From positions 5,189,001-5,253,000 of the forward strand of contig NZ_CP118225.1 of assembly GCF_028768465.1 (NCBI RefSeq): a stretch of 64,000 nucleotides of DNA, given 5' to 3'. Made by a program: the position numbers and the translations under genes. This stretch comes from Rhodopirellula sp. P2 (GTDB taxonomy: Bacteria > Planctomycetota > Planctomycetia > Pirellulales > Pirellulaceae). The notes beneath the pieces were generated by a model. That model worked only from the letters and a program-made list of their open reading frames with translations, made no database searches and was not told the origin of the DNA. Below are positions 31,001 to 40,514 of the stretch, in pieces. Within the stretch, counting starts at the first letter, position 1. Every line of letters begins with the position of its first letter.

Positions 31001-32852
31001 TGGGCACGGTCACAAAGTGGCTCCCTACACCGCAGCGTTGCCTGTCTTCTTCGACTTCCCCGCCGAAATCGTCAGCTATCAGATCGAGCGATTGTCAACG
31101 CCCGCCTTGCTGGCCGTCCCCCGTGATTCCAGCGATCCGAAGTTCGTGCCGCTGCATGCCGCAATCCTCGCTCGAGGCGAAGTCCAAGACCAAGATCGCC
31201 GGGCGGCACTGGATGCCCTGGTCGCATTGCAGGACTCGGATCCCGGCGATGTCTTGCTGGGAGTCATCGAAAACCTGGACTGGAAGAACAATGACAAACG
31301 TGCTGTCACCCGAAAGGCAGCTCGCGGGCTGTCGAACATGTTGTTGAAACTTCCCGCCGGAAATCTGGAAGCGTTGCGAGACCGATTCACAACTGCGGCG
31401 AAAAAGGGCGATGCCGCGATCGCACCCGTCGCGTTGGCGGGGCTCATCGCGGCCGGTGACGACGTCCAGTCCTTCGATCTTGCCAAACGCTCCGATGCCG
31501 CTCGCGTGAATTGGTTGACCGGCGTTGCCATGCTGCCCGCTCGACTGGATCGCGAATCTCAACGGGGACGCGTGGTTGAACTGTTGACCACCAGTGAAAA
31601 AAAGGAAGTGGTTGCCGCCGCAATCCGAACACTGGCGGTCGTCCCCGGCGATTGGAACGACACCTTTGAAAAGGTCGGCAACCTTGCCTGCAACGGATTC
31701 CGCGACGATGGCATCGCCACCCTGCTCACGATCCCCCAGAACGCCTACCAACCGGAAACGTCTCTGAAGTTGGCCCGTCACCTGGTCAACTTTGCTGAAC
31801 GAACCCCGCCGAAGAACCGCACCAGCGTTTCGTTCATCGATGCGATGCAGGTCGCTGACCGGGCCATCGCCAAGTTGCCTCGCCAAGCAGCCAAACAATT
31901 CCGGGATCGCCTGCGTGAAATCACGGTGCGTTTGGTTCGCATCAAGACGGTGGACGAAGAAATGCGTTACGACGTGCCGTACTTTGCCGTCGAAGCGGGA
32001 CGCCCTGTGCAAGTCGTCTTGGAGAATCACGACGGGATGCCTCACAACTTGGTCTTCACCGTTCCTGGGGCACTGAAAGAAGTCGCCAACCTGGGACTGC
32101 AAGCTGGTCCGCGAGGCGGATTCCAAGGCAAACAATACGTGCCTGAATCCGACCTTGTCCTGCACAGCACCGACCTCGTCGCCTCCAACGAAAAGGAACC
32201 GTTGACGTTCACGGCTCCCACCGAACCAGGTGAGTACCCGTACGTCTGCACTTTCCCACAGCACTGGTATCGCATGTACGGCGTGATGGTCGTCGTGGAG
32301 GACCTGGACGCTTACAACGCCAATCCATTCGAACCCGCCGACCCGATCGGGAACAACCGTTCGTTCATCAAGGCTTGGACGATCGAAGATTTCGCGGGTG
32401 ACAAGCTGACCGAAGGCTTGCGAGGGCGGACCGCTGAAATCGGTCAGAAGATCTTTGAACAAGCCACCTGCGCGAGCTGCCACCAGGTCGCGGGCAAGGG
32501 CGGACAAATCGGCCCGGCACTTGACGAGGTCGTGACAAAATGGAAAGGCGATTCGCGTGAGGTGCTCACAGAGATCCTGCACCCGTCGGACCGCATCGAC
32601 GACAAGTACGCGATGCACTTGGTGCTGACCGCGGACGGACAAACCTTCTCGGGTCTGCTGGTCGAAGAAACCGACGATGTCGTGAAGCTGTTGGCCAACG
32701 CAGAGGCCAAGGAACCGACCGTGATTGAACAGGACGAGATCGAGCAAATGGTCAAGACATCGACTTCGATGATGCCCAAGGCTTTGCTGGATCAGTACAC
32801 CGAAGACGAGATCTTCGAGCTGCTGAATTACATCCTCAGCCATCAAAGGTGA
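28092..32852 (+). CDS. Giant PVC-type multidomain protein: SGNH-like, dehydrogenase-like propeller, HEAT, cupredoxin, cytochrome c
   Basis: This 1586-residue exported protein starts with a signal peptide (cleavage near SVAQT). An SGNH-hydrolase-like domain follows (about 30-260), then a beta-propeller of the 'membrane-bound dehydrogenase, PVC type' (about 370-730; repeated LLILEDTDGDG, DIYFLEDTDGDD, SLYIIDWHNALIG). Next are HEAT-like helical repeats (about 750-1230), a cupredoxin domain with likely ligands in MPHNLVF and CTFPQHWYRM (about 1300-1400), and a C-terminal heme domain with CASCH (about 1460). Periplasmic electron transfer linked to sugar or alcohol oxidation is the usual guess; no substrate is known. 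The GTG at 28077 is an alternative start. Confidence 0.92.
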   Translation: MTVPRTLFATVAMLFVCSSASLSVAQTPALELQPGDHVCLIGNALGERMQHENHFETQLHAVRPELDLTVRNLCVPGDEPKIRLRSLDFRSPDDHLTHSAADVVLMFFGYNESYRLAAGLDDKKVLRDFADELDEVIRHTQSQVYNGKTSPRIAVISPIAFEETGDRNLPKAEPRNRALSKITRTMRAVADERGVTFVNLFTPTKELFEQDARRLTLDGAHLNSNGYAALAPILVRGLLGEVEVPEQANPELLAAVADKNFHWFNRYRAVNGFSIYGKRGTAGSDGTYNNRSVMNRELEILDHMTANRDARLWAIADGKAITAPIDDSNTLPFIIPKTNVGGPNDPNAKRGKLGSLEYLTTDEQLKTFSLPDGYEIQLVASEQQFPELANPVALDFDAQGRLWVSTMPSYPHWQPKSPMDDKLLILEDTDGDGTADECKTFAGGLHQPTGFEIGRGGVYVGGQHDIYFLEDTDGDDVADKRTRAIIGFDTADSHHGLAAFDFGPGGQLYAQEGTFKFTQIESPYGLTRNLEGGVFRYDPTTQKFGVHVNFAFANPWGFAFNEWGQDFIGDASPGKSYWATGISTRLDYPLKHPGGSQHRRVAGEQGYDDGLVDYQTFYPKRIRPLAGCRFLSSEHFPDDLQGNFLVTNVIGDRAVLRHKVVEKDSGYEGTEEPMLVGGGDGNFRPVDIEIAPDGSLYIIDWHNALIGHLQHNLRDPSRDHSHGRIWRLTHKDRPLVNLPVIAETSTEDLIDQLCSAVGRKNQRHAYRVRRELHARPTDEVLSAAKAKQDACLATADDDHDLLELLWLHQAHNQVNEELLTELLNSDNHRARSAATRVLSYWADRIDDSPQRYETLVADEHPRVRIEALRGISYAVGEPWALDDQDRLIRAALRVMEMPMDHYLEYALEETMQRFEQVIASRAPYLPKTAAPSGDHADSHPGHNHAAHIGPMAAYAVAGVHLLTDPGATFDGHGHKVAPYTAALPVFFDFPAEIVSYQIERLSTPALLAVPRDSSDPKFVPLHAAILARGEVQDQDRRAALDALVALQDSDPGDVLLGVIENLDWKNNDKRAVTRKAARGLSNMLLKLPAGNLEALRDRFTTAAKKGDAAIAPVALAGLIAAGDDVQSFDLAKRSDAARVNWLTGVAMLPARLDRESQRGRVVELLTTSEKKEVVAAAIRTLAVVPGDWNDTFEKVGNLACNGFRDDGIATLLTIPQNAYQPETSLKLARHLVNFAERTPPKNRTSVSFIDAMQVADRAIAKLPRQAAKQFRDRLREITVRLVRIKTVDEEMRYDVPYFAVEAGRPVQVVLENHDGMPHNLVFTVPGALKEVANLGLQAGPRGGFQGKQYVPESDLVLHSTDLVASNEKEPLTFTAPTEPGEYPYVCTFPQHWYRMYGVMVVVEDLDAYNANPFEPADPIGNNRSFIKAWTIEDFAGDKLTEGLRGRTAEIGQKIFEQATCASCHQVAGKGGQIGPALDEVVTKWKGDSREVLTEILHPSDRIDDKYAMHLVLTADGQTFSGLLVEETDDVVKLLANAEAKEPTVIEQDEIEQMVKTSTSMMPKALLDQYTEDEIFELLNYILSHQR

Positions 32853-32892
32853 TGTCGGTTGGTGCCCTGATGAGGGGCATTGCCAACGCTAG

Positions 32893-33656
32893 TCTTGTCC
32901 CCAGGCTCCGCCTGGGAACACACTGCAGAAGAGGCTCCTGCCTCACGGTCCGGCATGCGGCAGGCAGAGCCTGCAAGACATCGCGTTCCCAGGCAGAGCC
33001 GGGGAACGAGTGAGTGAAAAGCTTGTCCCCAGGCTCCGCCTGGGAACACACTGCAGAAGAGGCTCCTGCCTCACGGTCCGGCATGCGGCAGGCAGAGCCT
33101 GCAAGACATCGCGTTCCCAGGCGGGAGCCTGGGAACGAGTGGACGAAAAGCTTGTCCCCAGGCTCCGCCTGGGAACACACTGCTGAAGAGGCTCCTGCCT
33201 CACGATCCGCCAAACGGCAGGCAGAGCCTGCAAGACATTGTGTTCCCAGGCAGAGCCAGGGAACGAGTGGACGAAAAGCTTGTCCCCAGGCTCCGCCTGG
33301 GAACACACTGCTGAAGAGGCTCCCGCCTCACGATCCGCCATTCGGCAGGCAGAGCCTGCAAGACATTGCGTTCCCAGGCAGAGCCGGGGAACGAGTGAAC
33401 GAAGAGCTTGTACCCAGGCTCCGCCTGGGAACACACTGCTGAAGAGGCTCCTGCCTCACGATCCGTCATTCGGCAGGCAGAGCCTGCAAGACATTGCGTT
33501 CCCAGGCGGGAGCCTGGGAACGAGTGGACGAGGAGCTTGTCCCCAGGCTCCGCCTGGGAACACACTGCTGCGGAGGCTCCCGCCTCACGATCCGCCATTC
33601 GGCAGGCAGAGCCTGCAAGACATCGCGTTCCCAGGCAGAGCCGGGGAACGAGTGAA
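32893..33656. repeat. Tandem array 3, six units of a 128-bp repeat
   Basis: The segment beginning CTTGTCCCCAGGCTCCGCC recurs at 32894, 33022, 33151, 33279, 33407 and 33536, a period of 128-129 bp. Each unit holds two hairpins: one around CCCAGGCTCCGCCTGGG and one around GGCAGGCAGAGCCTGC. The end is alternately GGCAGAGCCGGGGAACG or GGCGGGAGCCTGGGAACG. It is unrelated in sequence to arrays 1 and 2. It fills the space between two convergent genes and overlaps neither coding region. ORFs through it repeat the same nonsense peptide in every unit. Confidence 0.92.
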
Positions 33657-33671
33657 TCACCGACGGGAGGC

Positions 33672-36407
33672 TCAACGGGAACGTCGGTTTGGCTGTCGTT
33701 GCCGAGCGACACTGCGTGGGTTTGCCAGCGGTGCTGGTTCGCCGTAGACACGCTGATGGAACAACGCCAACGATCGCAAGGCGTGCCCCTTGGGCCCAAT
33801 CGACCAATCGTTGTTGCGTCCCTTCAACATGGAATTGAGCAAGAACGTCACCGATCGCAACACCTCAGGTTCCAGCAACTTCTCGTCGGGCAAATGCGTG
33901 AGCAAGAACTCGACCATGTGCCCGGTCGTTTGAACCTTGCGATCCAGGTCGCCATTGTCTTGCCGCGACTCAAACCAATCGGTGCTCATCGAGCCATCGC
34001 GATTTTGCAATCGCAGGGTGTAGTCCACAAAGTCATCCAGGAATTGCTCGGCGCGAGCCCATTGGCCATCGATCGGTTGGCCTTCCAAGCGTCGTTTTCG
34101 CAACGCGTGAGCAAAGCCCATCAAACGGTGCGTGCCACCACAAGCCGATCCAACCACGGGTTGGTCGAGTTCCGCGGCGATCAAACGAGAGAAGTCCCAA
34201 CGCTCGCCATCGGCACCGACCCAAGTCGTTTCCGTGTCCAAGTAGTGCGACAATCCAATCAAGCTGAACGTGAGTTCTTGGCCTTCTTCGCATGCGGCCG
34301 CTTCCGATTTGACCAAGTCCGCCACGCTGAACTTCTGGCCGTCCACATACAGCGGGTAATCACTGGGCACGCCCACCATGGCCAACACTGCCAACCACTG
34401 GGCTTGGTGACCTTGCAGTCCCACACCCTCGCGAGCCTTGATTTTCCCGCCTTCGATTTCCATCAGTCGCTGACCGCGGCAAACGTTGTTGCCGGCCATC
34501 CAAGCGATCGTGCTGTAGTCGCGTCCGCGAGCAATCAAACGAGTGTCAGGACCGAACACCATCACGGCATGCATCATGCCCCAGTTACTGCGTCCATCAG
34601 CCTGCTCGCGACGGCCGTAGTAGTGCTGCAGGCACTGAACGATCGGTTGCTGCATTCGCATCACGCCGGTGCTCAAGTTTGCCGCAGCACCCTTGCCACT
34701 GTGAGTCTTGGGACGCCCGGTGGCATCCAGCTGAGCCAAACTCAAACGCTGTTGTGCAGAGGCGTCGAGTGGTTCATCGTCCCGATCCAATTCCCCCGCA
34801 TACAGGTCTTCCAGATCCGCTTCGCCCAGATCGTTGCCACGAATGTCTCGCAGACTCACGGATCCTGCTGGCGCGTCCTCGAGCGGCATCAGTCGATCGC
34901 GTTCCACCGCTTGCAGCGGAACACGCGACAACTCATCGGAATCTTTTTCATCGAAGATCCCCTCTTGGCGTTCGTTCACCCGTCGCGGCGAAGCAGATTC
35001 CAACGACATGCGGTCTTCACGTTCTTTGATCTGGGAACGATCCCGAGCCTCTTCACGGCGAAGTTGTTCCGCGATGCTTTCGTTCAGACGACGTTCCGTG
35101 TCATCCTTTTCCTTTTCAACCGACTCCAGCTTTGATTCCAGCGACTTCGGTTTCAAGGCTGACTTCGGTGGCGTCAACGAAGGTGGGGTTTCCAGCGACA
35201 GCTCTTTGCTTTGCAACCCACTTCCAATGGTTTCGCGAGTCGTCGTTGTTCCCGCGTCCTTGAGCGATGGCAATTCTTTGTGTGGCTCAGTCGGTTTCAT
35301 CTCCGGCAAGGAATCGATTGCCGATCGCGTTTTCGGAATGCTGGGCGGAATCACATTGGCAGGAGCTTCCTGGGCCGGTTCCGCAGGCACCACTGTCGGT
35401 TCCACCAACTCGGGCTGGCTGGACTTCAAGGCCTGGAGCTGTTGAGTCAGCTCTTCGATCTTGCTGGTCAGTTCATCGACCTTTTGCGGCAAATCGCTGA
35501 CGTCCTCGTCCATCTCCGATCCGAGGAACGAAGGCGCATTCAATGCCGGCAGGCTCGGAAGCGACTCTGCATTCGCAGGTGGAAGGGCTGGTGGTTGAAT
35601 TGCGGGAACGGTTCGTTGCGGCAACGCTCCGCTGCCAATCGGAGCCATCGTGGTCGAAGGCACAGGGTCCCGAAGCGGCGAAACCTGGCTGACATTGCGC
35701 CGAGCGTTCCACTGTGTTGCATTGGGGTTGGGCTGCCCGTCCCACGTCGCGTCGGCATTTCGATCAGAAACCGATCGCGTTGGACGCGAATCAAATTCAG
35801 ACGGCATCTTGGTCGGATCAAATGAATCCGGCACGTTGTCGGCCAACTGCTCTCGAGTGGGCCGTTCCAATTCCGCTTCGGCCGATTCGGGACCACGCAA
35901 GATCATCGACGGTTCGGTCTGAGTGAACAAAGGACCTTTCGGTTCCCAGGTCTTGCGGACACCGTTCAGCCGAGCATCTTCCCGAGTGACCATCCGCGGG
36001 GTCTGCACGATCTGCTCGGTGCCGTGGGCGTCCGCGTTGCCCAAGAACACCGGCGCCTCCACCGGAGAAGACGGAGCAAGCTGGGGCGGCAGCAACTGGA
36101 TCGCGGATCCGATGGGTCCGGATTGCGAGTTCCACGGACCGTTTTGTTCGCGAAATTGCAAATGTGATCGCGAGGGGTCGCTATTTTCGCGAACCACCAC
36201 GGCGGAACCCGCGACGCGAGGCTCGATCGCGTCGCGATCGCTCGCATCATCGATCACCCCAAACGACTCCGCTGGCACTGCCAGCGTGGGCGCACCGAAC
36301 TGAAGTTCGTCCGCTTGAACGGCCACGGTGGCGAGACACGAAGACGTCGACAAGCTTGTTGCAATCAACAAAGCGGCCAAACGTTGGCGTTTTTCTGACA
36401 CAGTCAA
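33672..36407 (-). CDS. Large secreted planctomycete protein with coiled coil and C-terminal alpha-barrel-like domain
   Basis: This 911-residue protein has a signal peptide (LAALLIATSLSTSSCLATVAVQA). A long, Pro/Ser-rich, low-complexity region (about 40-560) follows, including a short coiled coil (LPQKVDELTSKIEELTQQLQALKS) and a charged segment around 410-460. The C-terminal ~320 residues are ordered and helical (TGVMRMQQPIVQCLQHYYGRRE onwards), with repeated motifs like VVGSACGGTHRLMGFAHALR and LQNRDGSMSTDWF. These resemble prenyltransferase/squalene-cyclase-type alpha-alpha barrels. No catalytic motif is clear. I do not recognise a named family with confidence. Its 3' end abuts array 3. Confidence 0.82.
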   Translation of the reverse strand: MTVSEKRQRLAALLIATSLSTSSCLATVAVQADELQFGAPTLAVPAESFGVIDDASDRDAIEPRVAGSAVVVRENSDPSRSHLQFREQNGPWNSQSGPIGSAIQLLPPQLAPSSPVEAPVFLGNADAHGTEQIVQTPRMVTREDARLNGVRKTWEPKGPLFTQTEPSMILRGPESAEAELERPTREQLADNVPDSFDPTKMPSEFDSRPTRSVSDRNADATWDGQPNPNATQWNARRNVSQVSPLRDPVPSTTMAPIGSGALPQRTVPAIQPPALPPANAESLPSLPALNAPSFLGSEMDEDVSDLPQKVDELTSKIEELTQQLQALKSSQPELVEPTVVPAEPAQEAPANVIPPSIPKTRSAIDSLPEMKPTEPHKELPSLKDAGTTTTRETIGSGLQSKELSLETPPSLTPPKSALKPKSLESKLESVEKEKDDTERRLNESIAEQLRREEARDRSQIKEREDRMSLESASPRRVNERQEGIFDEKDSDELSRVPLQAVERDRLMPLEDAPAGSVSLRDIRGNDLGEADLEDLYAGELDRDDEPLDASAQQRLSLAQLDATGRPKTHSGKGAAANLSTGVMRMQQPIVQCLQHYYGRREQADGRSNWGMMHAVMVFGPDTRLIARGRDYSTIAWMAGNNVCRGQRLMEIEGGKIKAREGVGLQGHQAQWLAVLAMVGVPSDYPLYVDGQKFSVADLVKSEAAACEEGQELTFSLIGLSHYLDTETTWVGADGERWDFSRLIAAELDQPVVGSACGGTHRLMGFAHALRKRRLEGQPIDGQWARAEQFLDDFVDYTLRLQNRDGSMSTDWFESRQDNGDLDRKVQTTGHMVEFLLTHLPDEKLLEPEVLRSVTFLLNSMLKGRNNDWSIGPKGHALRSLALFHQRVYGEPAPLANPRSVARQRQPNRRSR

Positions 36408-36510
36408 TTTTCTTCCGCGGTCGGTGACATCACGTTGGGTTCCTCCCGGAGCGCGGTCGCAGAGATCAAGCCTTCTGCAACGACACGACGGGTCTTAACG
36501 TGTGTATCGG

Positions 36511-37599
36511 TTATTCCGAACGAAAGGTTGACTGGAATGTCGGCGGTGAAACCGGAGTCGGCCTCCGCCGGGTGGCAAGGATCGTCAGACCAGCCAGCGT
36601 CAACGAAATACCAATCACCAACAACTTCGTCACCGGTTCCTCGAAAACAATCACCCCAGCGAGGCTGGCCATCGCAACCTGAGAAGCATTGATCAAGTGA
36701 ACCGCCACGACGGGCAAGACCTTCAGTGCCGTTGAAATCGCAACAAACGCCGTGAAATTGAAAATCCCCGCCCAGATCATCGATTGCCACATCGGGGCCG
36801 GGATGTCGGCGATCGGCGACCATCCCGTTCTGACCGCAACAATGCCCGCCAAGGCCACCGTGCCTGAAACACCGCTGATCCACATCGCCATCGACGCCAA
36901 CATCCCGCGTTTCATCGTGAAACGCATCGACGTGCTGAACACGGCGTAGGCCAACCCCGACGCCATCGCCCCCACCGCACCGACAATCGGCGAATGCAAC
37001 CAATCCACCGGTTGGTTGGGCAGAACCTCCGACGAAGACTGCCATTCCACGGGATCCACCCCGCGGGACTGGGACAAGACAATCACGGCGATGATCAGCG
37101 TGCCAATCGAAACCAGTGTCCGTGGCCGAACCGGTTCCCTCAGCAACAAACGTCCCAGGATCGCACTGCCAATCAACAACGATCCCAGCGTGATCGGCAC
37201 CGAGGCGGCCAAACCGATGCTGCCCAGCGCAACCTGGAACGCACCGTTGCCGATCACTTGCCCGATCAACGCGATCGGGATGAAAATCGGAATCCACTGG
37301 CGACTGGTCGCAATCGGACGCCCGCTGGCTTTGACGGCGGCCAAGTAAGGCGTCAGAACCAATACCGTTGGAGCCGCTTTGAACATCGAAACGATGAACG
37401 GATCGACTGAAATGGCGTTGCGAAGCGAGATGTTCGCCAACGTGTACAACACCGCCGAAGCGATTCCCGCCACGATGCCGAAGCCAATGCCCGGCGATAT
37501 CATCCCCTCCCCCAAACGCCGCCACCAAGCCGCCTGAATCTTCGCGTTGACCTCCTTGCCTGCGAACTCGTTCTGATCGAACGATGAATCAGAACTCAT
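36511..37599 (-). CDS. DMT-superfamily (EamA) transporter
   Basis: This ~362-residue integral membrane protein has about ten hydrophobic helices arranged as two EamA repeats. The first begins at GIGFGIVAGIASAVLYTLANISLR and the second at IVGAVGAMASGLAYAVFSTSMRF. Each ends in the pattern L.F.EP or LLREP followed by a long helix (FEEPVTKLLVIGISLTLAGLTIL). EamA proteins export or import small metabolites such as amino acids or nucleotides; the substrate cannot be assigned. The second Met (37599) is taken as start; the frame begins at 37614. It is upstream of the large secreted protein gene, about 100 bp away. Confidence 0.88.
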   Translation of the reverse strand: MSSDSSFDQNEFAGKEVNAKIQAAWWRRLGEGMISPGIGFGIVAGIASAVLYTLANISLRNAISVDPFIVSMFKAAPTVLVLTPYLAAVKASGRPIATSRQWIPIFIPIALIGQVIGNGAFQVALGSIGLAASVPITLGSLLIGSAILGRLLLREPVRPRTLVSIGTLIIAVIVLSQSRGVDPVEWQSSSEVLPNQPVDWLHSPIVGAVGAMASGLAYAVFSTSMRFTMKRGMLASMAMWISGVSGTVALAGIVAVRTGWSPIADIPAPMWQSMIWAGIFNFTAFVAISTALKVLPVVAVHLINASQVAMASLAGVIVFEEPVTKLLVIGISLTLAGLTILATRRRPTPVSPPTFQSTFRSE

Positions 37600-37677
37600 A
37601 AGGCATCCGAGCAACGAAAGGGGAGGAAGCGGGACGGTTCAGAACACAATTTCAAACCAACGACCAAGCGGAAAACG

Positions 37678-38259
37678 ATGGCACGCGAAACACACGACCG
37701 AGAAGACTTGCTGATCGAAGGAGTCAATTTGCCCGAGCGAGCTCGGCTGCGGCATGGTGCCAGTGGTCGAGAATGGGTGATCGGTTGGCGGACAGGCGGA
37801 GGGCCAGCGATCTACGACGGTCCCGATCGGGTCTACCAATTCAACGCGGACAATCAACTGCGACGAGTCTACCTGGAAGGCTGCAAACTGGCTGCCCAGG
37901 GTGGAAAGCTGTGTGAACTGAAGCGAGCTGAGCCCGCACCTGCCGACAACCGAATCCAGAAAGTCGGGCTGGTCTGGCAGCCAATTGCCTCAGCGAACCA
38001 GCAAAACGTCTTGCAGGAATGGGCCGCAACTCGCCAGCAACTTCTGGACGCATTGCAATCCACCCGTGAAAGAGATCTTCCAACCGGCACCACCGCTGAC
38101 ACGGGCCCCACCATCACAAACTCACCCCAGAACTCGCAAACACCCTCCTTTTCCTGGGAATCAGTCGGGATCGCCCCCGAGATCATGCTTGAACGCTCCC
38201 ACGGGTGGTTGGTATCTATCACTGACAATCCCGAAATCGCCGCCCAGCCCAATGCCTAG
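37678..38259 (+). CDS. Hypothetical protein
   Basis: This is a 193-residue soluble protein without signal peptide or transmembrane helix. The first half (LIEGVNLPERARLRHGASGREWVIGWRTGGGPAIYDGPDRVYQFNADNQLRRVYLEG) is beta-rich and well ordered; the second half is Gln/Thr/Ser/Pro-rich and probably disordered. I do not recognise a family. The ordered part and codon use support a real gene. It ends about 84 bp before the microcompartment regulator region and is divergent from the DMT transporter. It could be transcribed with the BMC operon, but nothing suggests a functional link. Confidence 0.7.
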   Translation: MARETHDREDLLIEGVNLPERARLRHGASGREWVIGWRTGGGPAIYDGPDRVYQFNADNQLRRVYLEGCKLAAQGGKLCELKRAEPAPADNRIQKVGLVWQPIASANQQNVLQEWAATRQQLLDALQSTRERDLPTGTTADTGPTITNSPQNSQTPSFSWESVGIAPEIMLERSHGWLVSITDNPEIAAQPNA

Positions 38260-38429
38260 GGACATCCATTCTTCCCATCTTTTCCAAATCCACCCACTCC
38301 GTCGCTTGCAATGGTGTATGCTTGGAAGAATAATACCACCTGATGAAAGATTCCTTTCGGCCTGCAAGAAATCTTGCAACTGCTGCTTGGATTCATCCTC
38401 GGCACATTCTTCCCCACAGCGCCCACCCA

Positions 38430-39305
38430 GTGACCACCGACAAGCGTCGAGATCGATTGCGTGATTTGGTTCAAGACCGCGGTTTCGCGGCTTTGGGCGA
38501 ACTGGCGTCGCAATTGTCGGTCAGCGAATCGACGATCCGTCGCGATTTGGAAATGCTGGAAGAAGCCGGTTTGGCCCGTCGGACCCACGGCGGCGTTTAC
38601 TGGACGGGCGATTCCGACACGATCAGCGTGTTCGAATCCCGCAATGATGATTCGTGGGCTGCCAAACAATCCATCGGCCGGGCTGCCTCCGAATTGATCG
38701 CCGATCACGACACGATTTTGCTGGACGGCGGCAGCACGGTTTATGAACTGGCCCGCTTGATCGTCCATCGACCGCTGCAAGTGGTCACGAATTCCCTGCC
38801 GGTCGCTCACCTGTTGTCGACCAGCGATTCGATTGACCTGGTCATGATTGGCGGCTGCGTACGCGGTCGAACTTCCGTCACGATCGGCCCACTCGCTGAT
38901 TCGCAATTGGCAAACATCCACGTCACCACCGCTTTCCTGTCGGTCGCCGGCGTCTCGCCACGCGGCCTTTTCAACAGCGACATGATGCTGGTGGAAAGCG
39001 AAAAGGCGATGCTTGCATCGGCCGAACGAGGCATCGTGTTGGCCGATCACAGCAAGTTCGGAAAAACCAGTTTGAGCCGAATATGCGAATTGCACCAGAT
39101 TGACACGGTTGTCACGGATGCCGGCCTGGATTCTGACGCGAAAGCGTGGCTGGAATCCGCTGGTGTCCAACTACGCTTGGCTCCGTCCCCGTTGACCCCG
39201 TCACCGCTGGACCAGTCACCGCCAAAGACTTCGGCGGCGGCTCCGGCCGCGCCCACATCGAACACCTCCCCCACCCATTCCTTGAACAACGCGAATCTCA
39301 CATGA
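38430..39305 (+). CDS. DeoR-family transcriptional regulator of the BMC operon
   Basis: This sugar-phosphate-responsive regulator has the DeoR winged helix at its start ([52 protein letters not shown]). It continues with the DeoR effector domain of the ribose-5-phosphate isomerase-like fold ([56 protein letters not shown]). The C-terminal ~35 residues are Pro/Ala/Thr-rich and unusual. A GTG at 38430 places the helix-turn-helix at the N-terminus as in relatives; an ATG at 38343 would add 29 residues. The stop overlaps the pduL start by ATGA, tying it to the microcompartment operon, which it probably controls. Confidence 0.92.
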   Translation: MTTDKRRDRLRDLVQDRGFAALGELASQLSVSESTIRRDLEMLEEAGLARRTHGGVYWTGDSDTISVFESRNDDSWAAKQSIGRAASELIADHDTILLDGGSTVYELARLIVHRPLQVVTNSLPVAHLLSTSDSIDLVMIGGCVRGRTSVTIGPLADSQLANIHVTTAFLSVAGVSPRGLFNSDMMLVESEKAMLASAERGIVLADHSKFGKTSLSRICELHQIDTVVTDAGLDSDAKAWLESAGVQLRLAPSPLTPSPLDQSPPKTSAAAPAAPTSNTSPTHSLNNANLT

Positions 39306-40027
39306 GCTTGGCTGTCGATCGTTCACGCATTGAATCCCTCGTTCGCAACGCGATCCGTCAATCGGGCCTGGCGTCTCCTGCCCCCTCGATTGCATCCGCC
39401 GGCCAACAGCCGCTCGGTTGGGTCGATGGCAAACCGAACTTGCGAGTCAGCATTTCAGCCCGCCACTGCCACTTGACCGACGAACACGTCGAGATCCTGT
39501 TCGGCCGCGGCAGCGTCTTGGAACCCGATAAAGATCTGTACCAGGACGGCTTCTATGCGGCCAAGCAAACCGTGATGGTCGTCGGACCTCGCAAACGGAT
39601 GCTCCCCAGCGTTCGTGTGCTCGGCCCAACCCGTGGTGCCAGCCAAGTGGAACTGGCACTGACCGATTCGATCTCGTTGGGCATCAACGCCCCCGTTCGC
39701 CACAGCGGCAAAATCGACGGCACGCCCGGTTGTGTGTTGGTTGGTCCCGCCGGCAGCGTTCAGCTCGAACAGGGTGTCATTCGCGCCGCTCGCCACGTGC
39801 ACATGAACTTTGCCGACGCCGAGTTCTACGGCGTTTCCAATGGCGACATGATGCAACTTTCCGTTCGCAGTCCTGACTGCAGCGTTTCATTTGAAGACGT
39901 TTTGGTTCGCGCCGACAAAGCCGCCAAGTTGGAAGTTCACATCGACACGGACGAAGGCAACGCTTGCAACTTGGATGCGGCCACCAGCGTTGAACTGAAA
40001 AAGTCCGGCTGTGCTTGCCAGCACTGA
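39302..40027 (+). CDS. pduL: Phosphate propanoyltransferase PduL (microcompartment phosphotransacylase)
   Basis: PduL moves an acyl group from CoA to phosphate, recycling CoA inside the shell. Here the substrate is probably lactyl-CoA or propionyl-CoA. The 241-residue protein carries an N-terminal amphipathic helix ([16 protein letters not shown], residues 7-22) and a Pro/Ala/Ser linker, the form of an encapsulation peptide. The PduL beta-barrel domains follow, with zinc-ligand motifs [12 protein letters not shown] and AARHVHMN and the pattern [15 protein letters not shown]. It is coupled to the regulator by a 4-bp overlap and followed after 121 bp by the first shell gene. Confidence 0.95.
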   Translation: MSLAVDRSRIESLVRNAIRQSGLASPAPSIASAGQQPLGWVDGKPNLRVSISARHCHLTDEHVEILFGRGSVLEPDKDLYQDGFYAAKQTVMVVGPRKRMLPSVRVLGPTRGASQVELALTDSISLGINAPVRHSGKIDGTPGCVLVGPAGSVQLEQGVIRAARHVHMNFADAEFYGVSNGDMMQLSVRSPDCSVSFEDVLVRADKAAKLEVHIDTDEGNACNLDAATSVELKKSGCACQH

Positions 40028-40148
40028 TCGGCCTCCGCAAACCAAGACATGGGCCGGCATCCATTCGGTCCGATGATTGAAACGGTTGGCCCACCGCCAA
40101 CTCCCCCCCCTTTGACGTTTTCCCCTTTCCTTTTAGGTATCTCAAAAG

Positions 40149-40445
40149 ATGGCCAAAATCAGTGAAGCCCTCGGCATGATCGAAACCAAAGGTTTCGTTT
40201 CAGCAGTGGAGGCAACCGACGCAATGATGAAAGCCGCCAACGTTCAGTTCCTTGGTTGGGACAAGATCGGTGCTGGCTTGGCAACCGTGTTCGTCACCGG
40301 CGATGTCGCCGCTGTCAAAGCAGCCACCGATGCCGGTGCAGCAGCCGCCGGTCGGGTTGGCGAAGTCGTCAGCGTTCAAGTGATCCCACGCCCTCACGGC
40401 GACTTGGAAAAGATCCTGAAGTTGCCTTCGACCAGCAAAAAGTAG
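40149..40445 (+). CDS. BMC-H shell hexamer protein (PduA/CcmK-like) 1
   Basis: This 98-residue single BMC domain forms the hexagonal tiles of the microcompartment facets. The pattern [61 protein letters not shown] is a full-length PduA-type sequence with KIGAG at the expected pore loop. A short charged tail (LPSTSKK) follows. With the paralogue 69 bp downstream it supplies the two BMC-H types; no trimeric BMC-T gene is present in the operon. Confidence 0.97.
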   Translation: MAKISEALGMIETKGFVSAVEATDAMMKAANVQFLGWDKIGAGLATVFVTGDVAAVKAATDAGAAAAGRVGEVVSVQVIPRPHGDLEKILKLPSTSKK

Positions 40446-40514
40446 TCGAGAGACCGACTTGATTGTCACCTCGATTGTCTCCCTCCCATCAAAACGATTC
40501 ACAGAGAAACTCAA

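Noticed and set aside
31095-32846. 583-codon minus-strand ORF
   Set aside because: Antisense to the heme/cupredoxin part of the PVC-type protein; no domain seen.
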